A DNA stretch of 64,000 nt from Novosphingobium panipatense (lineage in GTDB: Bacteria > Pseudomonadota > Alphaproteobacteria > Sphingomonadales > Sphingomonadaceae). The translations under genes and the position numbers were made by a program. Under the pieces are notes generated by a model. The model did not search any database and was not told where the DNA came from. It was given only the letters and a program-made list of their open reading frames with translations. Below, piece after piece: positions 15,955 through 25,700 of the stretch. The DNA lies in the NCBI RefSeq assembly GCF_002149965.1, contig NZ_MSQB01000007.1, positions 82,881-146,880 of the forward strand, read 5' to 3'. The number at the start of each line of letters is the position of its first letter. Position 1 is the first letter of the stretch.

Positions 15955-16431
15955 ATGACCGTCTTCACTTCGGCCGGGACGACTCTGGCCCTCACCAAAA
16001 CCGCTGCGGCGACCTACGACAAGGCCGGTGTCGAAGCCCTTCTGGCGGCTGCCACCAAGATCGGCGAAGTCAGCGACCTGGGCGACATCCCCAGTCGCGC
16101 CTATGACATCGTCAACTGGCGCAACATCGCCAGTCGCGGCGACAGCAAGGCAAAGGGCGGCTACACCCTCGGTACGCAGACCATTACCGTCGGTATCGAT
16201 CCGAACGATGCGGGCCAGGCGCTGGTCGATACCGCGACCGAGGACGATGACTTCTACACCGTCATCATCTCGCACCCGAAGCTCGGCGTGATCGCCGGGC
16301 GCGCGCTCGTGATGGGCGGCCCCCGCAACTACGGCGATGCCAACACCATCGCCACCCGACAGATCACCCTCGAATACTCCATCGTCTCGGACGATGAAGA
16401 CGGCCTGGTGATCTACACGCCGGAAGACTGA
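15955..16431 (+). CDS. Major tail tube protein
   Basis: This 158-residue tail tube subunit has the order VFTSAGTTLALTKTAAATYDKAGVEALL, then SRAYDIVNWRNIASRGDSKAKGGYTLGTQTITVGIDPNDAGQALV, and a beta-rich end (ANTIATRQITLEYSIVSDDEDGLVIYTPED) typical of TP901-1/lambda-V-like tubes. It is followed directly by a strong terminator hairpin, as expected for a gene needing high transcript dosage. It precedes the tail chaperones and tape measure in the canonical order. Confidence 0.9.
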   Translation: MTVFTSAGTTLALTKTAAATYDKAGVEALLAAATKIGEVSDLGDIPSRAYDIVNWRNIASRGDSKAKGGYTLGTQTITVGIDPNDAGQALVDTATEDDDFYTVIISHPKLGVIAGRALVMGGPRNYGDANTIATRQITLEYSIVSDDEDGLVIYTPED

Positions 16432-16457
16432 TCTTCCGCACACGCCCCTGAGCTCGG

Positions 16458-16478
16458 CCCCGCTTCTGCGGGGTTTTT
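16458..16478 (+). terminator. Rho-independent terminator after the tail tube gene
   Basis: CCCCGC (16458-16463), loop TTCT, GCGGGG (16468-16473), then five T. It lies 27 bases after the tail tube stop and is the clearest terminator in the structural operon. Some read-through must supply the chaperone and tape measure. Confidence 0.85.
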
Positions 16479-16480
16479 CA

Positions 16481-16512
16481 TGCCGGTCGGTTGTCAGGGC
16501 ATCCGACCGGCA
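16481..16512 (+). promoter_or_regulatory. Inverted repeat in the leader of the tail chaperone gene
   Basis: TGCCGGTCGG at 16481-16490 pairs with CCGACCGGCA at 16503-16512. The hairpin starts three bases after the T-tract of the preceding terminator and ends 22 bases before the chaperone ATG, so it could tune read-through or initiation. Function is not known. Confidence 0.45.
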
Positions 16513-16534
16513 CCCTCCCTGAAAGGTAAATCCC

Positions 16535-16999
16535 ATGGCTCTCAAAGCTGCCAGCCTCCGCGTTGCGGACGTTTCCGACCTTCCCGTCAAGAATGCCGAC
16601 GGTTCCCCGCTCCGCGATCCCGACACCGGCGCCCCGATCACCGCCACCGTTTTCGGCCCCGGCACCAAGGTCTGGCAGGCCGCCAACGCCACGAAACAGC
16701 GCAAGGCCGTCAAGCGGTCGCGCGAAGCGAACGGCAAATTCGAGGCGGCACTGGACTTCAAGGAAGAGGATACCGTCGAGTTCCTCTGCGCGATCACCAA
16801 GCGTTTCAACGGGCTCGACTGCGAGGACGAGCACGGCAACAATATCCAGGACGAACGCGAAAACGTCCGTGCCGTCTACTCCGATCCGTTGCTCGGCTTC
16901 ATCCGTGACCACATGGAAACCGACGTCAGCAGCTGGGAAAATTTTATGAAGGCGTCGCAGTCGCTCTCGAACTCTGGGTCCGCCAACTCGCCTGGCTGA
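16535..16999 (+). CDS. Tail assembly chaperone, short form (gpG-like)
   Basis: This 154-residue protein is encoded directly between tail tube and tape measure, the position of lambda gpG. It has a beta-rich N-terminus (RDPDTGAPITATVFGPGTKVWQAANATK) and a helical C-terminal half (TVEFLCAITKRFNGLDCEDEHGNN, VYSDPLLGFIRDHMETDVSSWENF). The start is ATG 16535 behind AAAGG. The last 18 codons after the slippery site are replaced in the frameshifted product. It should bind the tape measure protein during tail assembly. Confidence 0.85.
   Translation: MALKAASLRVADVSDLPVKNADGSPLRDPDTGAPITATVFGPGTKVWQAANATKQRKAVKRSREANGKFEAALDFKEEDTVEFLCAITKRFNGLDCEDEHGNNIQDERENVRAVYSDPLLGFIRDHMETDVSSWENFMKASQSLSNSGSANSPG
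16939..16945 (+). other. A-AAT-TTT slippery heptamer for -1 programmed frameshift
   Basis: The heptamer AAATTTT is read as A-AAT-TTT in the gpG frame (X-XXY-YYZ form). It is an isolated A/T run in GC-rich DNA. A -1 shift here enters a frame open without a stop all the way to 17409, joining gpG to the T region. Confidence 0.8.
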
Positions 17000-17409
17000 A
17001 CACTGCCCCGAAACGGGAACACACCGGCTCTGGAAAACCACCAGAGCCGGTGACTCGAGCGGAAGCGATGAAGGCGGAGGGCAGGGAGCCGAAGCTGCCG
17101 ATCAATCCGGCTCCCTATCTCACCGACTGGCTGCTCGAGATCGGGCCGGCCGCCCCTGCTGGAGAAAGCGCCGCTGCGATCAGCTTCTCAGAAATGGCCG
17201 AGTGGTCCCGCTTGATCGGAGTGGACCTTTCGCCCTGGGAAGCGCGGACCTTGCGCAGGCTTTCCCGCGTGTTCGTCAGCCAGCGTGAAGACGCGCGAAG
17301 CCCGGCCTGCATCGAACCAATGAGCAAGGCTGATCCGGAGGCTGCAAGGACCCGTGTCGAAGCTCAGCTCAAGTCTATGATGGAAAGCTTGAGGGGGCGG
17401 AGAGTCTGA
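16945..17409 (+). CDS. T domain of the frameshifted tail chaperone gpGT
   Basis: After slippage this frame continues gpG as YEGVAVALELWVRQLAWLN and runs to 17409. That would give a 291-residue G-T fusion (137 residues from G, 154 from T). The T part contains EPKLPINPAPYLTDWLLEIGPA, then FSEMAEWSRLIGVDLSPWEARTLRRLSRVFVSQREDARSPACI, which resembles the helical region of gpGT-type chaperones that bind tube and tape measure. A GTG at 17050 could start the T region alone, but it lacks a convincing ribosome site and would lose the conserved joint. Frameshifting is inferred from sequence. Confidence 0.8.
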   Translation, partial: YEGVAVALELWVRQLAWLNTAPKREHTGSGKPPEPVTRAEAMKAEGREPKLPINPAPYLTDWLLEIGPAAPAGESAAAISFSEMAEWSRLIGVDLSPWEARTLRRLSRVFVSQREDARSPACIEPMSKADPEAARTRVEAQLKSMMESLRGRRV

Positions 17410-17421
17410 GATAGCTATCTC
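17408..17421. promoter_or_regulatory. Perfect 14-bp palindrome before the PDZ gene
   Basis: GAGATAGCTATCTC is a perfect dyad overlapping the stop of the chaperone T frame and ending three bases before the next ATG. It could be an operator or a small hairpin masking the start of the PDZ gene, which lacks a strong ribosome site. Confidence 0.45.
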
Positions 17422-17423
17422 GG

Positions 17424-18167
17424 ATGAGAAACTACCAAATTGCGGCGCTAGTTGCTGCGAGCTTTATTTCGATACCGTTGGCGGGCGCTCACCCGTTATC
17501 GTTCGAAACGGTGACGCCTCGCCTCGCTTCGACGGCTTCCGAGGCGATTTTCAGGGGACCCGACGCAGCCGATTTACCTGCACGTATCGCCAGTATGTGC
17601 ATGGACCTCGAATGGCCTGTTCTAGAACAGTCTTCGAACCAGGTTCTATGTGAAGGCGCCGCAGACACCTCGCTTGCAATGTTCGGCCCACGCGGCGCCA
17701 CGTACAAGGGTTTGGTGCGGTTCAACATCGTGCCGCTTGCCGATAGGGTCAGGGTGCAGGCGACGTCTCAAACGACGAGATCGAATGTTTTCGGCCAGCA
17801 AACGTCGTTTTCTGCCTCTGGGTCTGACTTTCTACAGAAAGTCCTCGTGAACCTCGGCGGGGAGTACCCTTCAGGGACGACCTTTAAGGGGATAGACATT
17901 GGCGCCCGTGGTTACATTGACAGGAGCGGGAAGAATCCTGCCTTTGTCATTACGGAACTATCCAAGCCAGGCACTGCGCCGCAATCGGGCTTGTTGCTGG
18001 GTGATCGAATTCTCAAGGTCGGCAAGGGCAGAGTGTATGACCAGGATGACCTGCGTCATATGTTCTCCCGCTTCAAGGTCGGCGACACCATTCCCGTCGA
18101 GGTCGAGAGGGCGGGACAGCCTATCCAGCTGTCTTTGACGGCCCAGGGCAGAGATCCCGTGCCCTAA
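17424..18167 (+). CDS. Exported PDZ-domain protein (probable moron)
   Basis: This 247-residue protein has a signal peptide (RNYQIAALVAASFISIPLAGAHP). A ~120-residue beta-rich domain follows with two conserved-looking Cys (SMCMDLEWPV, VLCEGAAD). The C-terminal PDZ domain contains AFVITELSKPGTAPQSGLLLGDRILKVGKGRVYDQDDLRHMFSRFKVGDTIPVEVERAGQ. It should act in the periplasm or at the envelope, binding a peptide or partner protein. It interrupts the fixed chaperone-to-tape-measure order and is bracketed by a palindrome upstream and a terminator downstream. It is therefore probably a lysogenic conversion gene, not a tail part. Superinfection exclusion is one possible role, unproven. Confidence 0.75.
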   Translation: MRNYQIAALVAASFISIPLAGAHPLSFETVTPRLASTASEAIFRGPDAADLPARIASMCMDLEWPVLEQSSNQVLCEGAADTSLAMFGPRGATYKGLVRFNIVPLADRVRVQATSQTTRSNVFGQQTSFSASGSDFLQKVLVNLGGEYPSGTTFKGIDIGARGYIDRSGKNPAFVITELSKPGTAPQSGLLLGDRILKVGKGRVYDQDDLRHMFSRFKVGDTIPVEVERAGQPIQLSLTAQGRDPVP

Positions 18168-18192
18168 ACAGTAACGCACCAATCATTCTCAC

Positions 18193-18222
18193 AAGGCGGT
18201 CTCGCGAGGGGCCGCCTTTTTC
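18193..18222 (+). terminator. Rho-independent terminator after the PDZ gene
   Basis: AAGGCGG (18193-18199) pairs with CCGCCTT (18212-18218), followed by TTTTCTTT. It lies 25 bases after the PDZ stop and just before the tape measure ribosome site, closing the PDZ gene as a separate unit. Confidence 0.8.
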
Positions 18223-18237
18223 TTTGGAGGTCGGCAT

Positions 18238-21200
18238 ATGGCAGGTGGCATCCCAGCAGGCCGGCTCTCGATCGAGATCGTGGCCGAAGTCGCTCGGCTT
18301 CAGGCTGACATGGACAAGGTCAAGCGGGCAGTCCGTGACGCCAGCGGCGACATCGCCCGGAACGCGAAGGCGGCGAACGACAACCTTGCCAGCGTGGGCC
18401 GCGGCGCCGGCGCGGGCATGAAGCAATTTTCGCAGGAAGCCCAGCGCGCCAACGAGTACCTCCGTAAGATCGCGCAGACCTCGTCCGACGTGGTGACCAG
18501 GGTCAACGCGGTTACCGGCGTCACAGGAGGGATGCGACGATCGGCGGATGATTTCGCTGCGTATGGCAAGGAGCTCGATCGGCTCCGCGCACAGTATAAC
18601 CCGCTCTTTGCCGTGATCCAGAGATACCGTTCATCGGTTGAGGACATCCGCAACGCCCACTCTGTTGGCGCCATATCGGCGGAGGAGATGGCGCAGGCGA
18701 TCAGCCGCGAGCGTCAGGCTTCGTTGGAAACCATCGCAGCGCTGAAGGGTAGAACCACTGCTATCAAGGAGGCCGAGCAGGCCGCGCGCGCAGCAGATCA
18801 GGCCGAGGCAGAATACGCGAGGTCGATCGAGGATCTGCGGAAGCAGGCGAACCCCGCCGGCGCCGCACAAGCCCAGCTGAATGCGCAGATGGAACTGGCC
18901 GAGAGGGCTTTCCGTGAAGGCCGACTTGCAGCTGACGAGTATGCGACGATCATTCACAATCTGCAGACGCGCGTAAATCTCCTCGGCAGCGACGGCTTCG
19001 GCCAGCTCGGTGCCAGCGGCCAGGTTGCTGGGCACCATATGCTCAACCTGAGCTTCCAGATGCAGGATCTCGGTATCCAGATGCTCGGCGCAGCGCAGAG
19101 CAGCGCTCCTCTGAAACTCGCCTTCACGGCGCTGGCTCAGCAGGGTTCGCAGATATACGGCATCATCCAGCAGTCGGGTCTCGGGTTCAAGGCGTTCGCT
19201 GCGCAGGCGCTCGCTGCCGCGGGCATCATCAAGGTGTCAGGCGACGAAGCATTGATCGCCGCCGCACGGCAAGCTGCGGCCCACGAGGCCGTAGTTGCAT
19301 CCCTTGCTGAGCGGGCCTTGGCTAACGCGGCGACTGCCGAAGCGGAAGTCGCGCTGGCCCGCGTGCAAGTCGCCAACGCCACTACGGCCGGTGAAGCGGC
19401 GGCGGCTCATACCCGCCTTGCAGCTGCTGAATTGCGCTCGGCTGCTGCCGCCGCCGAGTCTGCGACGGCGCAGGGCGCTTTGACGACTGCCCAGGCGAAC
19501 TCGGCAGCGGCTACGAACGCCGCTGGAGCCTCAATGCGCACCACCCTCGGCACGCTCGGAAGGGCGGTCGTGCCGGTTGCTGCGGCACTGGCGGTAGGCA
19601 CGGCTGGCTTCGCGCTGTTCAATCGCACCATCTCGAAGGGCATCGACACCAAAAAGATGATCGATGGCCTCGGACTTACCCGCGCCGAGATCAAGAAGCT
19701 TGAGAATACCTCGATTACCAGCGGCGACGTGATCAAAGCGACGTTCCAGGTGCTCGCTGAGCAGGCAGGCATCAGCTTTGACGGAATGGGCAAGGCTTGG
19801 GACGACGCTCTCGACTGGATGACGGATGTCGGCCGCAGCGCCATGGCGAACATCTACGCCAACACCGTGGGCACCTTCAAAGCGGTATGGGCGGCGGTGG
19901 TTGCGGTGAAGGATGGCAAGGGGCTGGGTGGCGCCTGGGATGCGGCGGCAGGCGCGTATACCGGGGCTCAGAAGGAAGCCAATCAGTACCTCAAGGACCT
20001 TGCAAAGTCTGTGCGCGATCGGGCCGCTGCAAACAAGCAGGCCGATCTAGAAAAGCAGGCTGCGGCTCTGAAAGCCGAGCGCACGCCGAAGGTGGACCGC
20101 AGCGGTGAATCCCTGGCGCGTGAGCTTGAGGCCACCGAGGCACTTATCGACGGGCTTTATCGCTCCGCCGATGCCTATGGTGTGAGCACGGCTGCTGGTG
20201 TCCGTGCTCGTGTCGAGGCGGAGGCGACCGCTAAGGGCATCAAGAAGCAGGCGGACGTCCAAGCCTACGCCTCGCTCGAGCTCCGCAAGTATGTGGCGGA
20301 ACAGGTCAACGAGTCCGCCGAGCAGGTCGCGGCGATGAATGATCAGACCCGCGCGCAGGAGTTCGTCAATCAGGCGATCCGCAGCGGGGCCCTCGATGCC
20401 GATAAGGCATCCGAGGCGCTGGCCGACATGGCTGAACAGCAGAAGCTTATGACCGCCATGACTGTCGCGTCGATGAATGGCGATGCTCGTGGCTATGACA
20501 AGGCAAAGGATGCGCTGGCGAAGCTCACCGCAGCCCAACTCGCCAACAAGAAGGCCCGCAAGGAGACCGAGGACGAAATCCAGTCTGCGCAGCTCAGCCG
20601 CTCGATCGAGGATATGCGCACCGAGACCAAGCTGACCGCGGGCCTTGGCGCCGCCCGGCTCAAGGCGCTGCGCGGCCTGTCCGGAGATGCGCTGGAAGAC
20701 GAACTGGCCCGGATCGCCCTGGAGCAGGAAAAGGTTGCGATCCAGGTCCGCGCGGAAACAGAAGCTCGGCGCCTTCGCGACGCTGGCTTGATCAAAAGTG
20801 CGGACCTGAAGATGGCGGAGGCACAGGCTGCGAAGGAGCAGGCCGATGCGCGCTTCGAGATCGAAAGGCAAACCGCAGCGATTGAGCGCTTCAATGACCA
20901 GTTGCGTGACACGATCGGGCTCTTTGGCGACCTTGGTAAAGTTGGATCCGGGCTGGGGGCAATCCTCGGCATCCTCACCGGCAACACCCGCGCCGTAGAC
21001 GGTCCGATCGGTGATCTGCTGAATGTGAGCATCTCGGGCCGAAACGCCCAAGGTGACAAGATTGCTTCTTCCATTGGGGAAGAGATCTCGAAGATCTTCA
21101 AAAAGGACGGCGCCTTCGTAAAGGCGGTGCTTCCCGTGCTGCAAAATGCGGCAACAGGCATGGCCGCAAGCTCGGCGCTGTTCGGGAAGCAGTCCGCGTC

Positions 21201-22725
21201 TGAGCAGGCCGGTTCCGCCATTGGTGGCGCGCTCGGTGGCAGCAAGGTCGTGGAAAAGGCGCTGTCTAAGGGCTTGGAGAGCCTGTCGAAGGGGCTCGGT
21301 CAGTTCGCCGGTCCGCTCGGTTCTGTGCTCGGCGGCGTGCTCGGCAGCGCCCTCGGCAGCGCATTCACGAAGGTAAAGTGGGGCCGGGTCGATCTGTCGG
21401 CGGCTGGCGTGTCCGGCACCTCTGGAAACAGCGGATCGTCGCAGAAGGCGGCCCTGGCGGCTGGCAACAGCATCTATGGCGGCCTGGCGGATCTCGCTGC
21501 GCAGTTCGGCGGCAGCATCGGCAACTTCGGGAACATCAGCGTCGGCGTCCGTCACGGCGACTACCGCGTCAACGCGGGCGGCACGTCGCTGAAGGTCAAG
21601 AAGGGCGCGGTCGACTTCAACGACGACGCCGAGGCCGCCGTGGCCTACGCCATGAAGCTCGCGATCGAGCGCGGCGCGATCAACGGCATCCGCGCCTCCA
21701 CGAACAACCTGCTCAAGGCCGGAGACGATCTGTCGGCCCAGATCAACAAGGCGCTCAGCTTCGAGAACGTGTTCACCGAGCTGAAGACGTACCTCGATCC
21801 GGTCGGCGCCGAGCTCGACACGATCGACAAGGAGTTCGCCAACCTGCGCACCATCTTCGCCGAGGCGGGCGCCACGGCGGCGGAATACGCCCAGCTCGAA
21901 CAGTTGCTGTCGATCAAGCGCCAGGAGGCCATGAACAAGGAGACCGACGCGCTCAACGACATCCGTTCGCGCATCGCCGAGGCGTCCGGGGACGAAGCCA
22001 CCGCGACGGCGATCGCGCGCGCCAAGGAACTGCGGGACGCCACCAGCGACGCGCAGCGCGCCTTGCTCCAGCAGCTCTATGCGATCGAGGATGCCAACGC
22101 CGCGCAGGATAAGCTCACCCAGGCACAGGAAGCGGCGGCCACGGCAGCCGAGCAGCTGCGCCAGGCGTGGGAGTCGGTCAGCGATAGCCTGGTGGACGAA
22201 GTGAACCGCATTCGTGGCCTCACCGGCGGCAGCGATGCTGCCAGCTTCGCCACCTTGCAGGGGCAGTTCAACGCCGCCGTGCTCGCGGCGCGGGGTGGGG
22301 ATCAGGAGGCGGCGGCGAAGCTGGCAGACCTAAGCCAGTCGCTGCTCGAAGTCGCCGGAAACGTTGCCACGAGCAGACAGGAGCTGGAGCGCATCAAGGC
22401 GGAGACGGCGGCAAGCCTGGAAGGCGTCATCGACGCCACGAAGGGCTATGCGGGAGGCTCCTCCACTTCCTCCGCCTCGGCCACGGCAGCCTCTGCCATC
22501 GATGCGGCCACCAGCGCCACGGCGGGCACGTCCTCGGCAAGTGGCAGCAACGACAATGTCTCCGAGCTGCGGGCTATCCGCGCGGAAATGGCTCAGTTGC
22601 GCGCTGATCTGAACAACGGTCAGGCGGCCATCGCCAGCGGCGTCAACCGCTCCGCGCGGGTACTGGAAGATGTGAGCGCGGAAGCTGACGGCCGGGCTAT
22701 CGTAGTGTCGGGAGTTGCGAAGTGA
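18238..22725 (+). CDS. Tape measure protein
   Basis: This is a 1,495-residue tail-length ruler. It is dominated by Ala/Gln/Glu-rich coiled-coil helices (e.g. residues ~100-240, 350-440 and 590-900) with a hydrophobic segment near residue 440 (AVVPVAAALAVGTAGFALFN) that may insert into the host membrane. A Gly/Ser-rich region near 960-1060 and another helical stretch follow. GGAGG precedes ATG 18238. At about 0.15 nm per residue the length predicts a tail near 220 nm. Overlap with the next gene by GTGA links tape measure to the tail tip. Confidence 0.92.
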   Translation: MAGGIPAGRLSIEIVAEVARLQADMDKVKRAVRDASGDIARNAKAANDNLASVGRGAGAGMKQFSQEAQRANEYLRKIAQTSSDVVTRVNAVTGVTGGMRRSADDFAAYGKELDRLRAQYNPLFAVIQRYRSSVEDIRNAHSVGAISAEEMAQAISRERQASLETIAALKGRTTAIKEAEQAARAADQAEAEYARSIEDLRKQANPAGAAQAQLNAQMELAERAFREGRLAADEYATIIHNLQTRVNLLGSDGFGQLGASGQVAGHHMLNLSFQMQDLGIQMLGAAQSSAPLKLAFTALAQQGSQIYGIIQQSGLGFKAFAAQALAAAGIIKVSGDEALIAAARQAAAHEAVVASLAERALANAATAEAEVALARVQVANATTAGEAAAAHTRLAAAELRSAAAAAESATAQGALTTAQANSAAATNAAGASMRTTLGTLGRAVVPVAAALAVGTAGFALFNRTISKGIDTKKMIDGLGLTRAEIKKLENTSITSGDVIKATFQVLAEQAGISFDGMGKAWDDALDWMTDVGRSAMANIYANTVGTFKAVWAAVVAVKDGKGLGGAWDAAAGAYTGAQKEANQYLKDLAKSVRDRAAANKQADLEKQAAALKAERTPKVDRSGESLARELEATEALIDGLYRSADAYGVSTAAGVRARVEAEATAKGIKKQADVQAYASLELRKYVAEQVNESAEQVAAMNDQTRAQEFVNQAIRSGALDADKASEALADMAEQQKLMTAMTVASMNGDARGYDKAKDALAKLTAAQLANKKARKETEDEIQSAQLSRSIEDMRTETKLTAGLGAARLKALRGLSGDALEDELARIALEQEKVAIQVRAETEARRLRDAGLIKSADLKMAEAQAAKEQADARFEIERQTAAIERFNDQLRDTIGLFGDLGKVGSGLGAILGILTGNTRAVDGPIGDLLNVSISGRNAQGDKIASSIGEEISKIFKKDGAFVKAVLPVLQNAATGMAASSALFGKQSASEQAGSAIGGALGGSKVVEKALSKGLESLSKGLGQFAGPLGSVLGGVLGSALGSAFTKVKWGRVDLSAAGVSGTSGNSGSSQKAALAAGNSIYGGLADLAAQFGGSIGNFGNISVGVRHGDYRVNAGGTSLKVKKGAVDFNDDAEAAVAYAMKLAIERGAINGIRASTNNLLKAGDDLSAQINKALSFENVFTELKTYLDPVGAELDTIDKEFANLRTIFAEAGATAAEYAQLEQLLSIKRQEAMNKETDALNDIRSRIAEASGDEATATAIARAKELRDATSDAQRALLQQLYAIEDANAAQDKLTQAQEAAATAAEQLRQAWESVSDSLVDEVNRIRGLTGGSDAASFATLQGQFNAAVLAARGGDQEAAAKLADLSQSLLEVAGNVATSRQELERIKAETAASLEGVIDATKGYAGGSSTSSASATAASAIDAATSATAGTSSASGSNDNVSELRAIRAEMAQLRADLNNGQAAIASGVNRSARVLEDVSAEADGRAIVVSGVAK

Positions 22726-25700
22726 GGGTAGTTCTCGACAGCGGCGAGACGCTGGACCTCGGCGAGACCGAAGCCACGCCGACGATCGGCATTGTCGACT
22801 ATAGCCGCCGGGAAACCGACGACTATGGCGTGACGACCGTCGTCGAGCGCGACTTCGCCCGGCGGATGTCCGTGCGCCTGGTTGTGCCGTTCGATCAGAC
22901 CGACGCGCTCCAGGCGAGCCTTGCCGCAATCCGCGCCAAGCCCGCGCGCTGGATCGCTGATGAGGGGGTGGACTGGCTCGACTTCCGGGGGTTCTTCAAG
23001 GACTTCGAGATTGACCTCCCGGTCCCGCCGAAGGCCTACTGCACCCTCACAGTTGAGGCCCTGACGGCAACCGAGGCTTTCACGGATCCCGGCGGCGATC
23101 CCGCGCCGCTCGGCCATGCCTCCACGTTGCAGCTGCTCCAACCTGCCACCATCGCGGGCGGCGCGCTGGTCGCTACGTCTGTGCCGGAGAACGACTATCC
23201 AGAGTGGTCGGCTGACACCACGTATCCGCTCGGCGCCCGCGTCATCAAAGCGGCGACGCATCGGATCTACGAAAGCGGCGCGATCGGCAACAAGGGCAAC
23301 GATCCGGCCGGCACGTCGGGCAAATGGCAGGACATCGGCCCCACGAACCGGTGGGCGATGTTCGACCAGGCGCTCGGCTCGACCACGACCGCCGCTGGGC
23401 AGATCCTCGTGACCCTTTCGCCGGGCACGATCAACGCCGCGGCGCTGCTCGATGTGAAGGCCGCCACCGTGCGCGTGCAGGCTGGGGGCTACGACCGGAC
23501 CTTGGTCCCTAATGCGAGCGGCACGGTCACCTTCCTCGACCTGCCGGAGACAGTCGGGCAGGTCTCGATGACGATCGCCGGTCCCGGCACTGTCGAAGTC
23601 GGCACCCTGCTGGTTGGCAAGCTGGTCGGCCTCGGCTCCACGACCGAAGACGCCAAGGCCGGGATCACGGATTTCAGCCGCAAGGAAGCCGACGAGTTCG
23701 GCGAGATCCAGATTGTCGAGCGAGCCTGGGCCAAGCGCATGACGCTGCCAGCGAAGATCCGCCGCGACGCCATCGACATGGTGGCCGGTCGCATTGCTGC
23801 CGTGCGCGCGAAGCCGTCGCTGTGGATCGGCAAGGAAGGGATGGAGACCCTCACGGTCTACGGGTTCTTCAAGGACTTCTCGATTGCCGTCGATACGACC
23901 ATTTGCACGCTCTCGCTGTCGATCGAGGGCCTGAGCACGGCAGGCAAGGTCGAGCCGCTCACTGCAAGTGTGGCTTGGCCGGACATCACCGACCCCGACG
24001 GCACCAAGCCGGACGATAATGCCACGCGCAACGTGAACCGCGGCGCGTGGGCAGCGGGGCTCTCCTACCAGGTCGGCGACTTCTTCCAGTATGGCGGATC
24101 CTCGTACACGGTCATCACCGCCCACGTCTCGACAGCCGGGCTGCCGCCGCCGAACCAGTTCGTATCACTGATGGCTTCCGCTGGTGTGCCGGGCAATGAC
24201 GGCTTGCCAGGGGCGAAGGGCGCCGACGGGACAACGTTCTACACCTGGATCGCCTACGCCGATTCAGCAGATGGTGTGCTCAATTTCACGACGGGTGCGC
24301 CGGCCGGACGAACCTTCATCGGCATTGCAAGCAACAAGACTTCGGCGGTCGAAAGTGCGAACCCCGGTGACTACACCTGGTCAGCCTATGCCGGACCGCC
24401 CAACTTCGGGTTGGTCGCGGGCACCAACGCTGCGGTAGCTGGCAATCGCGTCTACAAGGTCAGCGGCGGCAGCAACGGGTGGAACAGCCAGGTCGTCTCC
24501 AGTGAATCCTTTTTCGGCGGCGCCAATCTGACGGTGAAGCCTGAGGCCAACGACTTCGATTTCTTCGTGGGCCTCAACAGCGATCCGTTCACCGACGACA
24601 GCTATGCGTCTCTCGACTACGCATGGCGCATCACCCCCGGCAGCAAGCGCGTAGAGGTCTGGATCAACGGCCAGGGCATGCAGGGCTGGGACGACAACTT
24701 CAGCCTTGGTGACACCTTTAGCATCCAATACGACGGCAAGAAGGTCCGCTGGATACGGAGCGGGACGATCAACGGTGCAGGCTACTCGTATGTGTTCTAC
24801 GAGGCGGACGCCGCTGCGGGCCTGCGCTTCTGGTTCGACAGCTCCATGGCTTGGCAGGACGCGACCAGGCCGCAGTTCTCCGTTGTAACATGGTCCGCAA
24901 TGGGCGCAGCCGGTGCGGACGGAGCGAAGGGCGACAAGGGTGATGCCGGAACCGCTGGTGAAGCTGCCATCACGCCGTCGCTCACTTCACCCGCGCGTCA
25001 GGTCTGGGCCTACGCCAATGGCGGGGTGAAAAGCTACGACGGCGTGAGCACCACATTTGTGCTGAAGCAAGGCAGCGTCGACGTGTCGGCGAACTTCAAC
25101 GTGGTGATCGCCTCGAACCCCAACGGTCTCCAGGTGTCGTTGTCCGGCCGCACCGCCACGGTAGTTGGCGCGACAGGGAACGCTGGCGAGTTCGGCAACG
25201 CCAACGTCCTCAGCGCGACGCTCACCCTACGCGCGACCGGCACCGGGGCATTCACCGGCCGCAACTTCGATTTGAACTTTACGCTGGGAAAGCTGACCGG
25301 CGGTTACGAGATAGTGTCCTCGACCCCGACGACGGGCAATTTCGAAGGCCGTGAGGTCTTCAGTACCGGGGACGGCAAACGCTACACCTTCGTGAACGGC
25401 GGATGGGTCGCCACGATCACGTCTGCAACGGTGATCGCGGACTCCCAGCTCGCTGGCATGTCCGCCACGAAGCTGGTTGGCACAGTCGACACTTCGAAGA
25501 TGGGCGTGGGCGTCGGAGGCAACCGCCTCGTCGGGGCCGTGCCTGCCACGCGTCCCGACCTATACATGGTCCAGGCAAATGCCAACATTCCGGGAGCGAC
25601 CTACGAGCAGAACGCCACGTATGGTGGTCCGCTGCTGTCGCCACTCCCCAATGGCCAGTACCCGAATGGCACCGCGAGTTACACGCTTCCCGACCTATCG

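Noticed and set aside
20047..21555. A 502-codon minus-strand frame inside the tape measure gene
   Set aside because: No domains or ribosome site; the tape measure frame is continuous and conserved in character.
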